NCBI GenBank assembly: GCA_032622095.1
Contig: CP136066.1
Coordinates: 188,578,716 to 188,642,715, forward strand
DNA length: 64,000 bases
DNA from: Siphonodentalium dalli
Taxonomy: Eukaryota > Mollusca > Scaphopoda > Gadilida > Siphonodentaliidae
Direction: 5' to 3'
Part shown: piece by piece, positions 36,301-48,300 of the stretch
Numbering within the stretch: the first letter of the stretch is position 1
Layout: every line of letters starts with the position of its first letter
Translations under genes and position numbers: made by a program
Notes under the pieces: model-generated
Seen by the model: only the letters and a program-made list of their open reading frames with translations
Told to the model about the DNA's origin: nothing
Database searches by the model: none

Positions 36301-39300
36301 AATCCAAAACTAAAAAAAAAAAATGCTGGAAGTCAATCTATATTTGGTTCCTCTCCAACAAGAAGAAACGAAAGCTAACTATATAATATAGCAGGGTGTC
36401 CGCGAGGCATTGGAGGAATACTAGTATTTAGGTACCTTAAACTTTGCGACAAATGTCAAGTCAAATTCGCGGGTAAAATAAATGTTCTGACAATTTTTTG
36501 TACAACAACCAACATTGGTAGAGGAATTGTTAATGTTAAAATTCTCAAATTATTTTTATATTTATTCAATACATTCATAACATGTTATACCATGAAATGT
36601 CCCTGATCATTCTTCAGTGGCTACCATCTGGACCTTGTCTGTCTAATCATTAACCCTTTACCCAACAAACCGGCCAAATAAAGCTTCAACAGCCCAAAAT
36701 ATCTTCGGTCTGTCTCAATAGAACCATACAAATATGGATATCATTGGAACCGGCTCCTTGACCACATTGTGATGGTTACAGTTATGCCCTGTGCCAATGC
36801 ATTCTCTTATATATGCGAGTCGACCATAGGTCGCCTCGCATATATAAGAGAATGCATTGGCCTAATGTGTTAAAGGGGTACTGTACACAAAGATAGGCGA
36901 TTTGTTTATTTACTCCCATAACTTTCGAGTTAGATTGTGTTCGTGTTATATGAGTTTCGTATAAACCTAATTTAGCGAAGAAAATATTGATCTTGGAAAC
37001 AAAAATATTACGATTTCAAACTACGCGCCATGTTTTTGACCTTCACCGGAGAAGACGCGGTCGCAGGAAGAACCGGAAGTTCATTGCTCACAGCTTCGAT
37101 TGATGCATTCAATCTCTTCCATCGAACAATCTCACTCCCTATAAAATACTTGACGCTTTATGACTCGTTTCTTTCTCCTTTTTTCCGAATCGGTTATAAC
37201 GGGCCTTCTTTTGCAGGTAACATGTTTTGTTTGCAACTCAATAATGTTCGTGAACGGCCGTCGATAAAAGACACGCAACATATGCGATTTCAAGAACGGT
37301 AACTCGTAATGGCATAATTCTCCATTTTATGACTCCAGCCATAAATGAATTTATATTAAATAATTCAATTTAACTTTTACGATAGCCTGTTAACCGGAAC
37401 GTTTTCAGTAGACATCAAATTAGTTATTTTATAATATAATATAAATATTAGATCGCTATTGTCACCGGGAATTTATTGAAATTGGGGTACAGTACCCCTT
37501 TAAGCCAATGCATTCTCTTATATATGCGAGGCAACCTATGGTCGACTCGCATATATAAGAGAATGCATTGGCACAGGGCCCTTCTGTTGGGTAAAGGGTT
37601 AATGTGAACCAGTCAGAACAGAGTGTTAGTTGCGAACATAATCGCGACGTTTCCAGACAGAATCAACCATGAGGCTTTTAGCGATGTCTGCTCCGATATA
37701 CATGTATTTCAGAATACGGCAATAATAATTGTCAATGTGTGTAGCCCTGAAAAGCATTCCTTTCCTGCCAAATGGTTCACTGGTGGTCAGTGTTAATGAC
37801 ACGGTTGGCCTTGGCAGTGGATATCCTGTGAAAATATCTCCACCGGTCAAAAACCGCCACAAACAGAAAGAACATCAAAATGTAGATAGACTTTGTCCGT
37901 ATACAAATACGAAATATCGCATAAACAGTATGTTATGGTCATTTGTTTGACCATTGTTATGTAAACAAAAGCATAAAAAGTTACTTTTCTGGTGTTTGTT
38001 TATATTATGATGGTAAACATAAAGAGCGTTCTTTGTTGGTGAATACCTGATATGGAACTAATAAAGAGCGTTTATGCCATTTGTGTGTGATTAGCCAGTG
38101 GCATTGTGCTGTCTTCTGTAACACAATCAGGCTCTTGCTTAGGTAAAATATAGCAGGTCTTTATGATAACATGCTGTTTACGCGATGGTCATGGTATATA
38201 TGAACCGAACTGTATGCGTTTTAATGTTTTTCTGTTTATGGTGTTTGGAACAAATATGAATATTTTCGACAATTAAGGCCGCACGTGCCTTTAATCTGGA
38301 TTGGGTAGAAAAATATGTTGGAGGGGAAATATGGGTGAGGGGAAAGGGACACACTGACCCCATAGTGGAAACCCTGAATATAGACCTATACGTCTTGACC
38401 TTATGGCCTGTATAGTAACATATATTATATATATGTTATCTCAACACTGGTGTGTCAACGAGTGTTATATTGACATCCAATGAAACGGCGATGGACATAA
38501 TCAGGTAACTAGTGTAGACTGTAAAGTATATCATATGCAGCGCCGATGAGACCAACAGATGGGCCGACACGGCATAATGCGCCAATTGCCTCATCAGCTG
38601 AGTTTCATAAATTAAACATTTCGTTTTTTGTCACGATAAATGGGAAAGAGTGAACCAATTCAAAAAAATATGAATTGGAGAGCTGATTCGGTATCGATCC
38701 CAATCTGATTGCCGATGTTGTCAGTCATAATAGCATGGGGAAAATGAGAAAAATTTAGATAATAGTTTGTTGGCTTTATTTACTTTTATTTGCAATAAAT
38801 GATTTGTATAGACGAGTGGCCAATCAGTATGTCAATCCCTGCCTGGTTTTTTTTCGCCTTCTCCATCAAGAGATTATTTTCCATGATATTTGTAAACATT
38901 TATTTATTGAGGGAAATGTTCAGATAATAAGTTTAACGTTTGTTGAACTTATTATCTGAACATTTCTTATGTGATAACTACTCGTCAATGATGCTTTAGT
39001 ATAGAAAGGGTTAAACTTATTATCTGAACATTTCTTATGGGATAACTACTCATCAATGATGCTTCAGTACAGAAATAACATTTTCAATAGAAAATACATA
39101 TTCCCTAATACGATACTTACACACTGAAATACATGGTATATTCATCTTTATTCACAAGAAAGGATTCTATGAGATCCGTTTAAAATTTATTATTTTGGTA
39201 CGAAATAGCTTAAGTACCTTTTGAATCATTTATTATTATGACGTAGCAGGTCAAGGTCATTTGTCCACTCGTAATGTATATAAGCAAGTGGACCCACAGT

Positions 39301-42300
39301 AAACGGCCTCTTTTTATCCTCTTACAAGATTCGAGGGGTGTGACCGAGCAGCGGGGAGGGAAAATCCCAATTTGGGAGGGACATGTGAGTTCAGTGTGTA
39401 AGTATCTTATTAGGGAATATGTATTTTCTATTGAAAATATTATATTCCCATCAAAGATACGTTACACACTGAACTACATGGTAGAATCAACTCATAGGAG
39501 GAGGCTGCGAGGAATGAGATACTATGGTATTTTAGTTGCGAATAATTCTTTTGAACCTGCTGAGTTTTTTTAGCAACAAATGGATCAAAAGGTACTGATT
39601 TGCAGATTTGATTGATGCTACCAGGTAGAGTGGAGAAAGTGGGAGAATAAGCCCAATGGCTGAAACTCTGCTCCTCCCCCCCACCCCCTTTGGTTCTGAA
39701 GTCAGACAAACCTGTAATTGTGAAATCTCATATGCAGGTACATGCATGTGCCACCTCCTCCCTGGAGTAAGCTGGTTATATGCAGAAAGCATAGGTCACC
39801 CAGCGCCATGGTATGTGACTGAACGAACCAAGCTATCCCAACGTTTCGACACCAGAGGAAGGAAATCTATTGTTACCTGAATGGTCAATCTGGATGTAAC
39901 ACGAGGAAGTAGCAACTGTAAAGGCGATTAGAAACATACCACCAACTCATGTATGGTGAAGAAAACCCAGAGTTAAATAGCCACTGCATCATGCTTGTAA
40001 GGTCTGCGACCGACTGTCAGTAAATGTGCAACCCCAAATCGACAAACTGATCAAGGCGCAAAATAAGTATTTTCTGACTGACCGTCAAATGACAGTATTT
40101 TACTTCAGTTAATAAATACACCCGACAGAGGCCATATTCCGTCGGTCAATGCCCCTGATCGGAATTTACTTTAAGGCTGGAAACTGGTAACAAAAACCCC
40201 AGGTAACTAAGTCGATCAAGAGCGTTAAATGACTTGGAAAGTCCCAAAATGTTTTCTGGTATCGAAACAATCGAGAAGAAAAAGTTCGGAGAGTCCTGAA
40301 TTGTAAACTACTTCCACAGCCTGTCAATCCAATAGTGTATGCAGTTACATGTACACATGATTGAAAGGAATACTTTGCAGTCTGCATGTAACTTATTAGA
40401 AAATGTGTAGAAGGAGGAGACCCATCGTGATGGAACTACTCCAAACAATCTGAAAGAAAGAACAGGCCATGGATGATTAAGGTCTAAAAACAACCAGAAT
40501 GTTGATAACAAGAAGATTGTATCTTCTTGTTATTCACTGATTGTTCTTAACAGACGAAGGGCCCGGGTCCATGAGCTGTGTGTAGCTCACCTCATCCACC
40601 AAGGCGAAAGTACACAGCAATGCCCAAAGTAACCGACCACCCAACCACAGCAGAACCACGGGCAACCCTCCAGGACCCAACCGGAAACACGGCCCGCCGC
40701 CACCCATCGGAAAGCTCTCGTCGAGAGCCCCCCGATGAACAGCAACAAGCCACACCACAGACCAAATCCCGAAAAACCACCCACAACTCTGCCGCGGCCA
40801 AGCGGCCAAACACCCCGAGCACCACTGTACACCCATTCGACATGGTCAAGGAGGTACGCCAGTAATGTGAACAGAAGGGCACATTTTACTGAAGACCAAT
40901 CACATGTGTGTATGGTCGGACGGTTGTCTGCCGCTCATACAGCGAGGACCCGGACCCTAGTTCCTCCCCGCGGGCAGAGACTCTGTCGCCAACAATGATT
41001 GCCTCATGTGCGCCGTTAGACGAATAGCTTGTCTGTTGTGTAGTAATTCAAGACAGCCTGTCAAAAAAGGAGCACTGAGTACAGTAACGCCCAACTCCAT
41101 CAAGCAGGGCATCAATGAGTTTTGTTGGCATGACGCAGGGCTCAAAGTTTTGAAATGCACCTGTTCCCATGAAACAGGTTATTACCTACCGTACCCGCCA
41201 CCCCAGAAGATTGCGTGAGTTCAATTGTCTATATCGTAACCCGATAAGCGAACCCAAACTGTAAAGCCATAATATTGAGCGCGAATAGATCTAATCCTGG
41301 TACTACAGGGAAAGCTCATTGGGATTGTCCTAAGGAGTCAAAAGATGATGAATGTTCTACGCAAAGAGAAATATGATTCCCAACTTGGTTCGCAGAAAAA
41401 ACCCAGCCCAACACCGCAGAAGGCCCGAGTGATGCTCGCAAAATCTTAGAAGGAATCCAAGGCTTGGTGTTATGCCCCATGGAACCGTAGTAAGGGTGAA
41501 AGATGATCTGTGTAAATTTACCACTAGAAGAATCGAACGGTCACCCATAAACAAAGGACAATGCTAATCAGTGACAGGTGGAAAGGTAATAAGTTTGAGC
41601 CCAGGTAAAACCGCATGAAAAAACAAATTGAGTGTCTGTTAAAAGTCTCTGCCCCGGCCGATGACTGCGCTAAGTTCACTGTTATAGACAGCACCCGAGA
41701 TTACCCGGCATTAGACGGCGCGCTGTCTGGTGGCCCAGTGCTCGGTCCCCCCTCGAACCCCCCCAGGACCCATATCCGAGGAGAGAAACTGCGTCTGCAA
41801 CCCCTCGATGCCTTGCAATTAACTTAGTTCTTTGTTACAGACAAGAAAAAGCAGCAAGAGCTCTTCGAAATCCAAGTGAGAATCAGGATTCGCGTTGGAT
41901 GGCAAATCGCCCTGTTAATTAGAAATGTAATCTAAATGTGGAATTGTCAGATCCAAGCAATGGATTTTGTTATCTTTAGAGTAAAAAACTGAATAAACAG
42001 GACTGTGTAAGCCTTGGAAGAGACATCGAGGAGTGATTAATGAGCAGACTGATTCCCCCCCTAACCGGAGCCAGCTTAAACCCTGACAGGAAGCAGAATC
42101 ATACAGTGTAGCCAGTTGGGCAGCGGCGACCTACTAGGTCACGACAGGAATCCAGAAACCTGACCAACAGGACGACACCACACTAGTGTTTCTAAATGCA
42201 CACAATCTGCATTGAACTACATGTTGAATGGGCAGAGCAGTCAAATATACATAGAATGAACCGAAACTTTTAGATGACACGAGCCCAAGATCTGAGATAT

Positions 42301-45300
42301 TACTCGATTCGAGTATCACCCCCCAAGACAGTGACTATGAAACGCTACCGCCCCAGTGGCTACACTGGTACAACTTGCCTCCTGCCAAATAGCAAGCATT
42401 TGAAGGTCATGCAGAGTCCCGGGAAATGGTCTTAACAGCAATTCCACCCGAGGGTAGACGCCAGGGAGCAACTTACTTGGAAATTTTGATTATCAAATAA
42501 ATAGCCTCACATGGACATGATGAGATAGTATTTTGTTCTCAATCTCAAAGTTGACATAAAATTCATACCAAATTGCATGGCTATTATCCAAGTTTGGATG
42601 GCAAATTGTGATGCGATACCAGTTAAGTTGCTCCCTAGGTCGGATCCCTGAACACTGGAACCCACCCTCGGAACAGTATGGCGTCTGGCTACAGTGAATT
42701 CAATGGTGAAGTATGCGGCTGGGCCACCTCAAGGTCTGCATGGAACGAGGAATTGGATTAGCCTGAACCTGCTTGACAATGGGGTTACTGAAACCGAGGC
42801 CACACGAGGAAGAAAATAGCCTGTGGTATGACCAGTTACATGTATAAGGATCAGGAAAGGGACCCAAAAATTTACCATGAAATTAGGTGACTGATGCGTC
42901 ACATTATTATTTGTGAAATTGTGTCATATTGATCTGACAAAAAAGTTATTTTGTTGGCAAACTATCTCAATGTATTGTAAATTATTTCATAGTGAACTAT
43001 GAGCCAAGCAAAACCACACAAGTGAGTTAATTCATAGATAAACGAAAAGGGACCCAAACCTGATCCCTAATTTTGCTACATATGTCAACATGAAACAGAT
43101 TTGTGAGTGACAATTTCAGAATTTCGACGTAAACAAAACGAATGTTGTCACGTGCCAATTTCAACATAAACAAGTTATAAACCAATGTTGTCTCACTGGT
43201 TGAATGTTCTAATACTTACATTCTAAAACCACAAGAAACAGAGATAACATAACAACTGTGCTGTATAGGCATTGTCCCAGAAAGTTCAACACGTGAACCG
43301 CTGCATATAAACAGACGAAGTGCAATTCCGAAATTAATTCCGAATTCTAAACCACGTGCTCCGAAACCGGAAGTTGGGAAATTACCCACAATTTTCAACA
43401 GAACAATATAGTTTTTGTATTTTATTTGCGTTAAAACAAATAAAACAGGGAAATTGAATGAAATTGTCACTCTGATATTAATTTAATAATTATTGTGTCG
43501 TTTCCAAAATTGAACCGATGTCACAACAAGTTAAAAAATGTGGAACGGAATTGTTAAATGAAGCCGACAATAATATGTGGTTTCATTTCTCATAGCGTTA
43601 GTTTTTACTTCCCTTCGAATCTTGTCACAAGAGAAAAAGAGGCCGTTTACTGTGGGTCCACTTGCTTATATACATAACGAGTGGACAAATGACCTTGACC
43701 TGCTACGTCATAATAATAAATGATTCAAAAGGTACTTAAGCTATTTCGTACCAAAATAATAAATTTTAAACGGATCTCATAGAATCCTTTCTTGTGAATA
43801 AAGATGAATATACCATGTAGTTCAGTGTGTAACGTATCTTTGATGGGAATAGGGTTATTCTGATCATCATTACCTTGCGTGCATGTGGGAACATCTTTGG
43901 TCCATGTACCATAGTCTGTGCACATCATTGTTGATTCGCCTTCCATGACGTACCCACTGTTACAAGAACAGGATATGTACGTCCCAGACAGAAATGGTTC
44001 ACAGTATGCCAGCGAGTATTTCCCCTTGCATCGACATTCACCGTTGGAAACTTGACTAGGGTTGTTACAATACACCACAATATCTGCAATATTAAAGTAG
44101 ACACATTTTAGAATTGATATTCCCGATACCTTTTCAAGGATAGGATTGGATAGGATATTTTATTTCAATATACACATATTAATACATAATACATTTTACA
44201 AATATTGTATTGTATATTCGAGGGGGTGACATAGTCAGGCTAGACTGTCTTACTAGCACCCCCTCAATATAGGAGATGGACAAAGTTACAACCAGTGCCT
44301 CACCTACAACACTTTATTACTGGGATAACCACTCCAAGTCTGGAAATAGTGTGTCTGACATTTCCAGAATGAGGTCCACCGAGTGTGAATTTAGTGATCC
44401 TAGTCTCCATGATGGGCTAGCATCACTAAATTCACCCTCTGGGAACCTCATTCTACTTAGGCCTCAACTGTTATGGGAGAACTAGGATCAGATTGAAGTT
44501 CCCCAGTTGAAGTTGCTGATGTTCACCCATTAGGCCAAAAAAAAAAAGTTTTTTGGTTCTCGGGCAATTTTTTTTTCAAATCAATGAGGGAGGGAGGGTT
44601 TTATTTTTATTTTTTATTTTTTTTCTGCGCATAGTAAGCATGGACAAAGATACCTTCCTCTGTCTAGTAATAACCAGAAAGGTAGAGGGAACTGTTATGC
44701 ATATAAACTCATTTAGTCTTATATAAAAATGACATTGTACTACCAGTATATGACTGGGATTACCTAACAATATATAATGCCCCTGACATTAACTACTGTT
44801 ATTGTTGTCTAAAAACTGATAACTCCCCATTCTAATATGTGATCCTGAATTTAGTCCTGTGCCTTTCAATTGTATAAAGTTACAATTAGTGTAAGTTGTT
44901 CACAATGACTAATTGTAAGAAGAGCATGAGGATCAGCTAATCATTTTCTTAATTGTAGTCATCTACTTTATGTTGTAAGCCTGCAAGTCACTTTTTAACA
45001 CATTACATGTTAGAGCTCAATGCACACTAATATTCAACACATATCTGCTATGGACATGTTGATTAAATCCCCCCAAAAATATTTTTTTATTTTTTTATTT
45101 AAAAAAAAAAAAAAAAATTTCGTAAGTTTTTTTGTCGTAACATCGGGCATTGCAATAAAAAGGCCTAATGCGGCCCTTTTTATTCAATGCGGCGGTGCCT
45201 GAGAACCAAAACATTTTTTTTTTTTGGCCTTAGTCATCTTGATTATGCATTTATCTTCTGCAAATTAGAGGATATGGAAACTGAACAGAAGGGAAAAGTA

Positions 45301-48300
45301 TCTAAAAACAATGTTAATTTGAGACAAAAGATACTTTCCAGAAGATGAGGCAAAAGCAGAATGAGGTCCCCAGAGGGTGAATCAGGTGATTCTAGCCCAC
45401 TGTGCAGGGTAGTATCATTAAATTCACACTCTGGGGACCTCATTATGCACATGTCAGACACTATTTCCAGGCTATAAGCACTCTCCTGCAATTTTCATCC
45501 AACAGGCCACTCAAAGCCTTCATTAATTTCTGATCTAACACCTCGCCACGATACACAACCAGGGGCTGAACCAGGTTTTAAGTTTGGGTACCCTATAGAT
45601 CCTAACACGATATGCCATAGTTATATCCCAAGGCGTTTCAGCCTTAGTTGGGGAGGGTATGCCCTCCCTCCCCAGAGTATTGTTTTTAATTCAATGCTCT
45701 GAGAGTGAAGCTGGGACATTCTGAAGCTGTATATTGTGCTTTTCAGGTTGGTCAATTTAGTCATATTTTAGATAGCAATTTCTTAAATTTGTATGATATT
45801 TCTGATTTGATGAATGCATGATACGGAAATGTGTGACAACTAAAGATTATGATAAAATTTGTTTGTTTCTACTCTCCAACAAACCTATCAATACCCATTC
45901 TATTGTACAACATAACATACTCATTTTTTTTTTTAGAAATTTCTTAAGATTTAAGATTTAAACTAATTTGCATACTGTAATGTCCCCAAATTATAGGATC
46001 TGAAAGGATCATGAAATTGTACTGTATTTTGATTCCATAGAAATGGCAGGAATACCCTGTATGGTGGTATACAGAGTAAGACACAGCTGATAAGCTCCCT
46101 GTAGGTGATAAATAATTGAATATAAATCAGGAATAATTCTACAATATCATGTTTTATAGATAAATCTTTTCCCCAATATATTTTGGGGGCATGTCTAATT
46201 TGGGGAACCTATTAGGGGTGTGAAATACATACACATTCAAATGCCTGCATGGTGTCACCACAGGGATTTTAGCAATCGGACAGCCACTGATGGCATCTGG
46301 CATGATATATCTGCCTATAAACCAGATCCAATGACAACTAACCATAATAAAGTATCCATATCCACATACAGGTATTTCTTTGTCACTACCTACACAAAAT
46401 TCGGCAAACAGCCGAGCCCATCACACACAAAACTATTCCGATTCTTCCAAAGGGCAATGCTCGGCATGTTTCAGAGGCATAAAAATATAACATTGCTACT
46501 GTGCTATATCTCCTATATATATATATACTATAGAGACCTTAAAATGTGCATATAGTGTCCTAAGTGCGACGTCAGAATACAGCGGCCATTCGAGCTTCCT
46601 TTTTTGGGGTTGCTTCGGTGGCCGTGTGGTATTGACGTCGGACTTTGAGTCGCAAGGCGCGCTCGCCGTCGGGCCGGGGTTCGTATCCCACCCAATCCAA
46701 AACAATTTGCACTGTCTCAAAAATCTAATTTATTCCGATTCTGCTTACAAACAAGTTTTGTAGTGTTTAGTGTCTCTATATCCCCAAATTGGCAAAGACA
46801 CAATGTATAATCTTGGTGCCCAATGGGTGCCTATCACAATCTTCACCATCTGGGGACTTAAATCTGTGTCTGGGTCTCATAGAAGATGAGGTCACGCAGA
46901 ATGAAGTCCTCAGAGAATGAATTTGGAGACGATAGCCTACTGCGCAGGTCAGCTCCACTAAATTCATCGTCTGGGGACTTCATTCTGCAAATGTCTGGTA
47001 CCACAAATGCAGGCCTGCCTGTTAACACCCCCCCCCCCCCCATTAAGGGCCTTACCGGTCTCATCAATGCTACAATCCCCATTGTGAGCCTTACCTGTCG
47101 CTTCCTTGCATTTTGGAGGTTGATGCGACCACTCTCCGTCACCCATGCACTCGATCTTACTAGGTCCAGCTAGTTTGTAGGGATCGTAGCACTTGTATGT
47201 GACGATGTCTCCGACAATAAATTGCTTGAATTTTGAAGGAGGACTCACTGCACCACCATATATATGATGTGGCTGCTTACATTTCACATTTGGAACTGCA
47301 AGAAAACAGAATGTTATATATAGAGAATAATCAATTGGTTTCGACGATTATGTGACATAATTCATGAAAGGAGTAGGGCCTGGTAAAATATGAGAGAGTG
47401 GAGCAAACAAAAGTGTTTTACTCATTGTATAGGAACTCTTAAATCGGAAGTCATTCTATTTGTGATGGTTCAGGAATTATTTCCTTTGGTTATTTGGTGT
47501 TAACTGTAACTGGTTTTAACTGTAACTGTAACATCAGGACCAAATGATAGATATGCATTAAACTTTCCTGAATGAACAGAGGATGCAGAAGTGTCGTTTT
47601 ACTGAAAGCTGAACTTTAGATCACAATCAACTCTGAAATAGTAAGTTATCGCCTAATTGTCAACACGTAATCACTGAAAATTAGGCAATGTAAACATAAT
47701 ACCTTTGTTTTTGGAGGCACCTATAGTGTGAAATGCATTATAAAGACGAAATAGTGAGTTTAAAGTATACCTGTGTTATTCTTCTGTAAAGTAGCTGAGA
47801 AAATATCCTGATAGGGGTTGATAATTTGGAGCATTAGCTTCATAATCACAACTTGTGTGTTACAATTCTATTTCAAGCCAAGCAAATGTACTCCAGCATA
47901 CCCACCATTTCCTTCTGGTCATTGGGTATAGTAATGCATTTGGGCTGCTAGAAGTGGGGATATCATTTATATTTTGACTTAAAAAGTTTATAAAAATATA
48001 ATAAATTATATTGCAATATGCATTTATTGATATGGAATGGATATGGATTGTATGTCTGGGAGCAGGAAAGGTGGAAACAGACCAACATAATCAATCTCCA
48101 GGGACATGTCAATGATAATTTATTGTGTGAAATAAATCATTAGGTGACTATCAAATAACGTTTGGTGTTTAATAGCTATGGGCAACTGATATTAAACCCA
48201 GAGCTAGCCAATCCATGGGTGGAATGCTTCGTCTGATATTAAACCCAGAGCTAGCCAATCCAGGGGTGGAATGCTTCGTCTGATATTAAACCAAGAGCTA

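Noticed and set aside
43216-43470. Possible first exon ending in a gtaagt donor at about 43218
   Set aside because: The frame is weakly hydrophobic at most, lies inside the inverted-repeat block, and does not provide a convincing signal peptide or matching phase for the next exon.
46605-46700. A tRNA gene
   Set aside because: Good B box, but the anticodon and acceptor stems do not pair; better explained as a SINE head.
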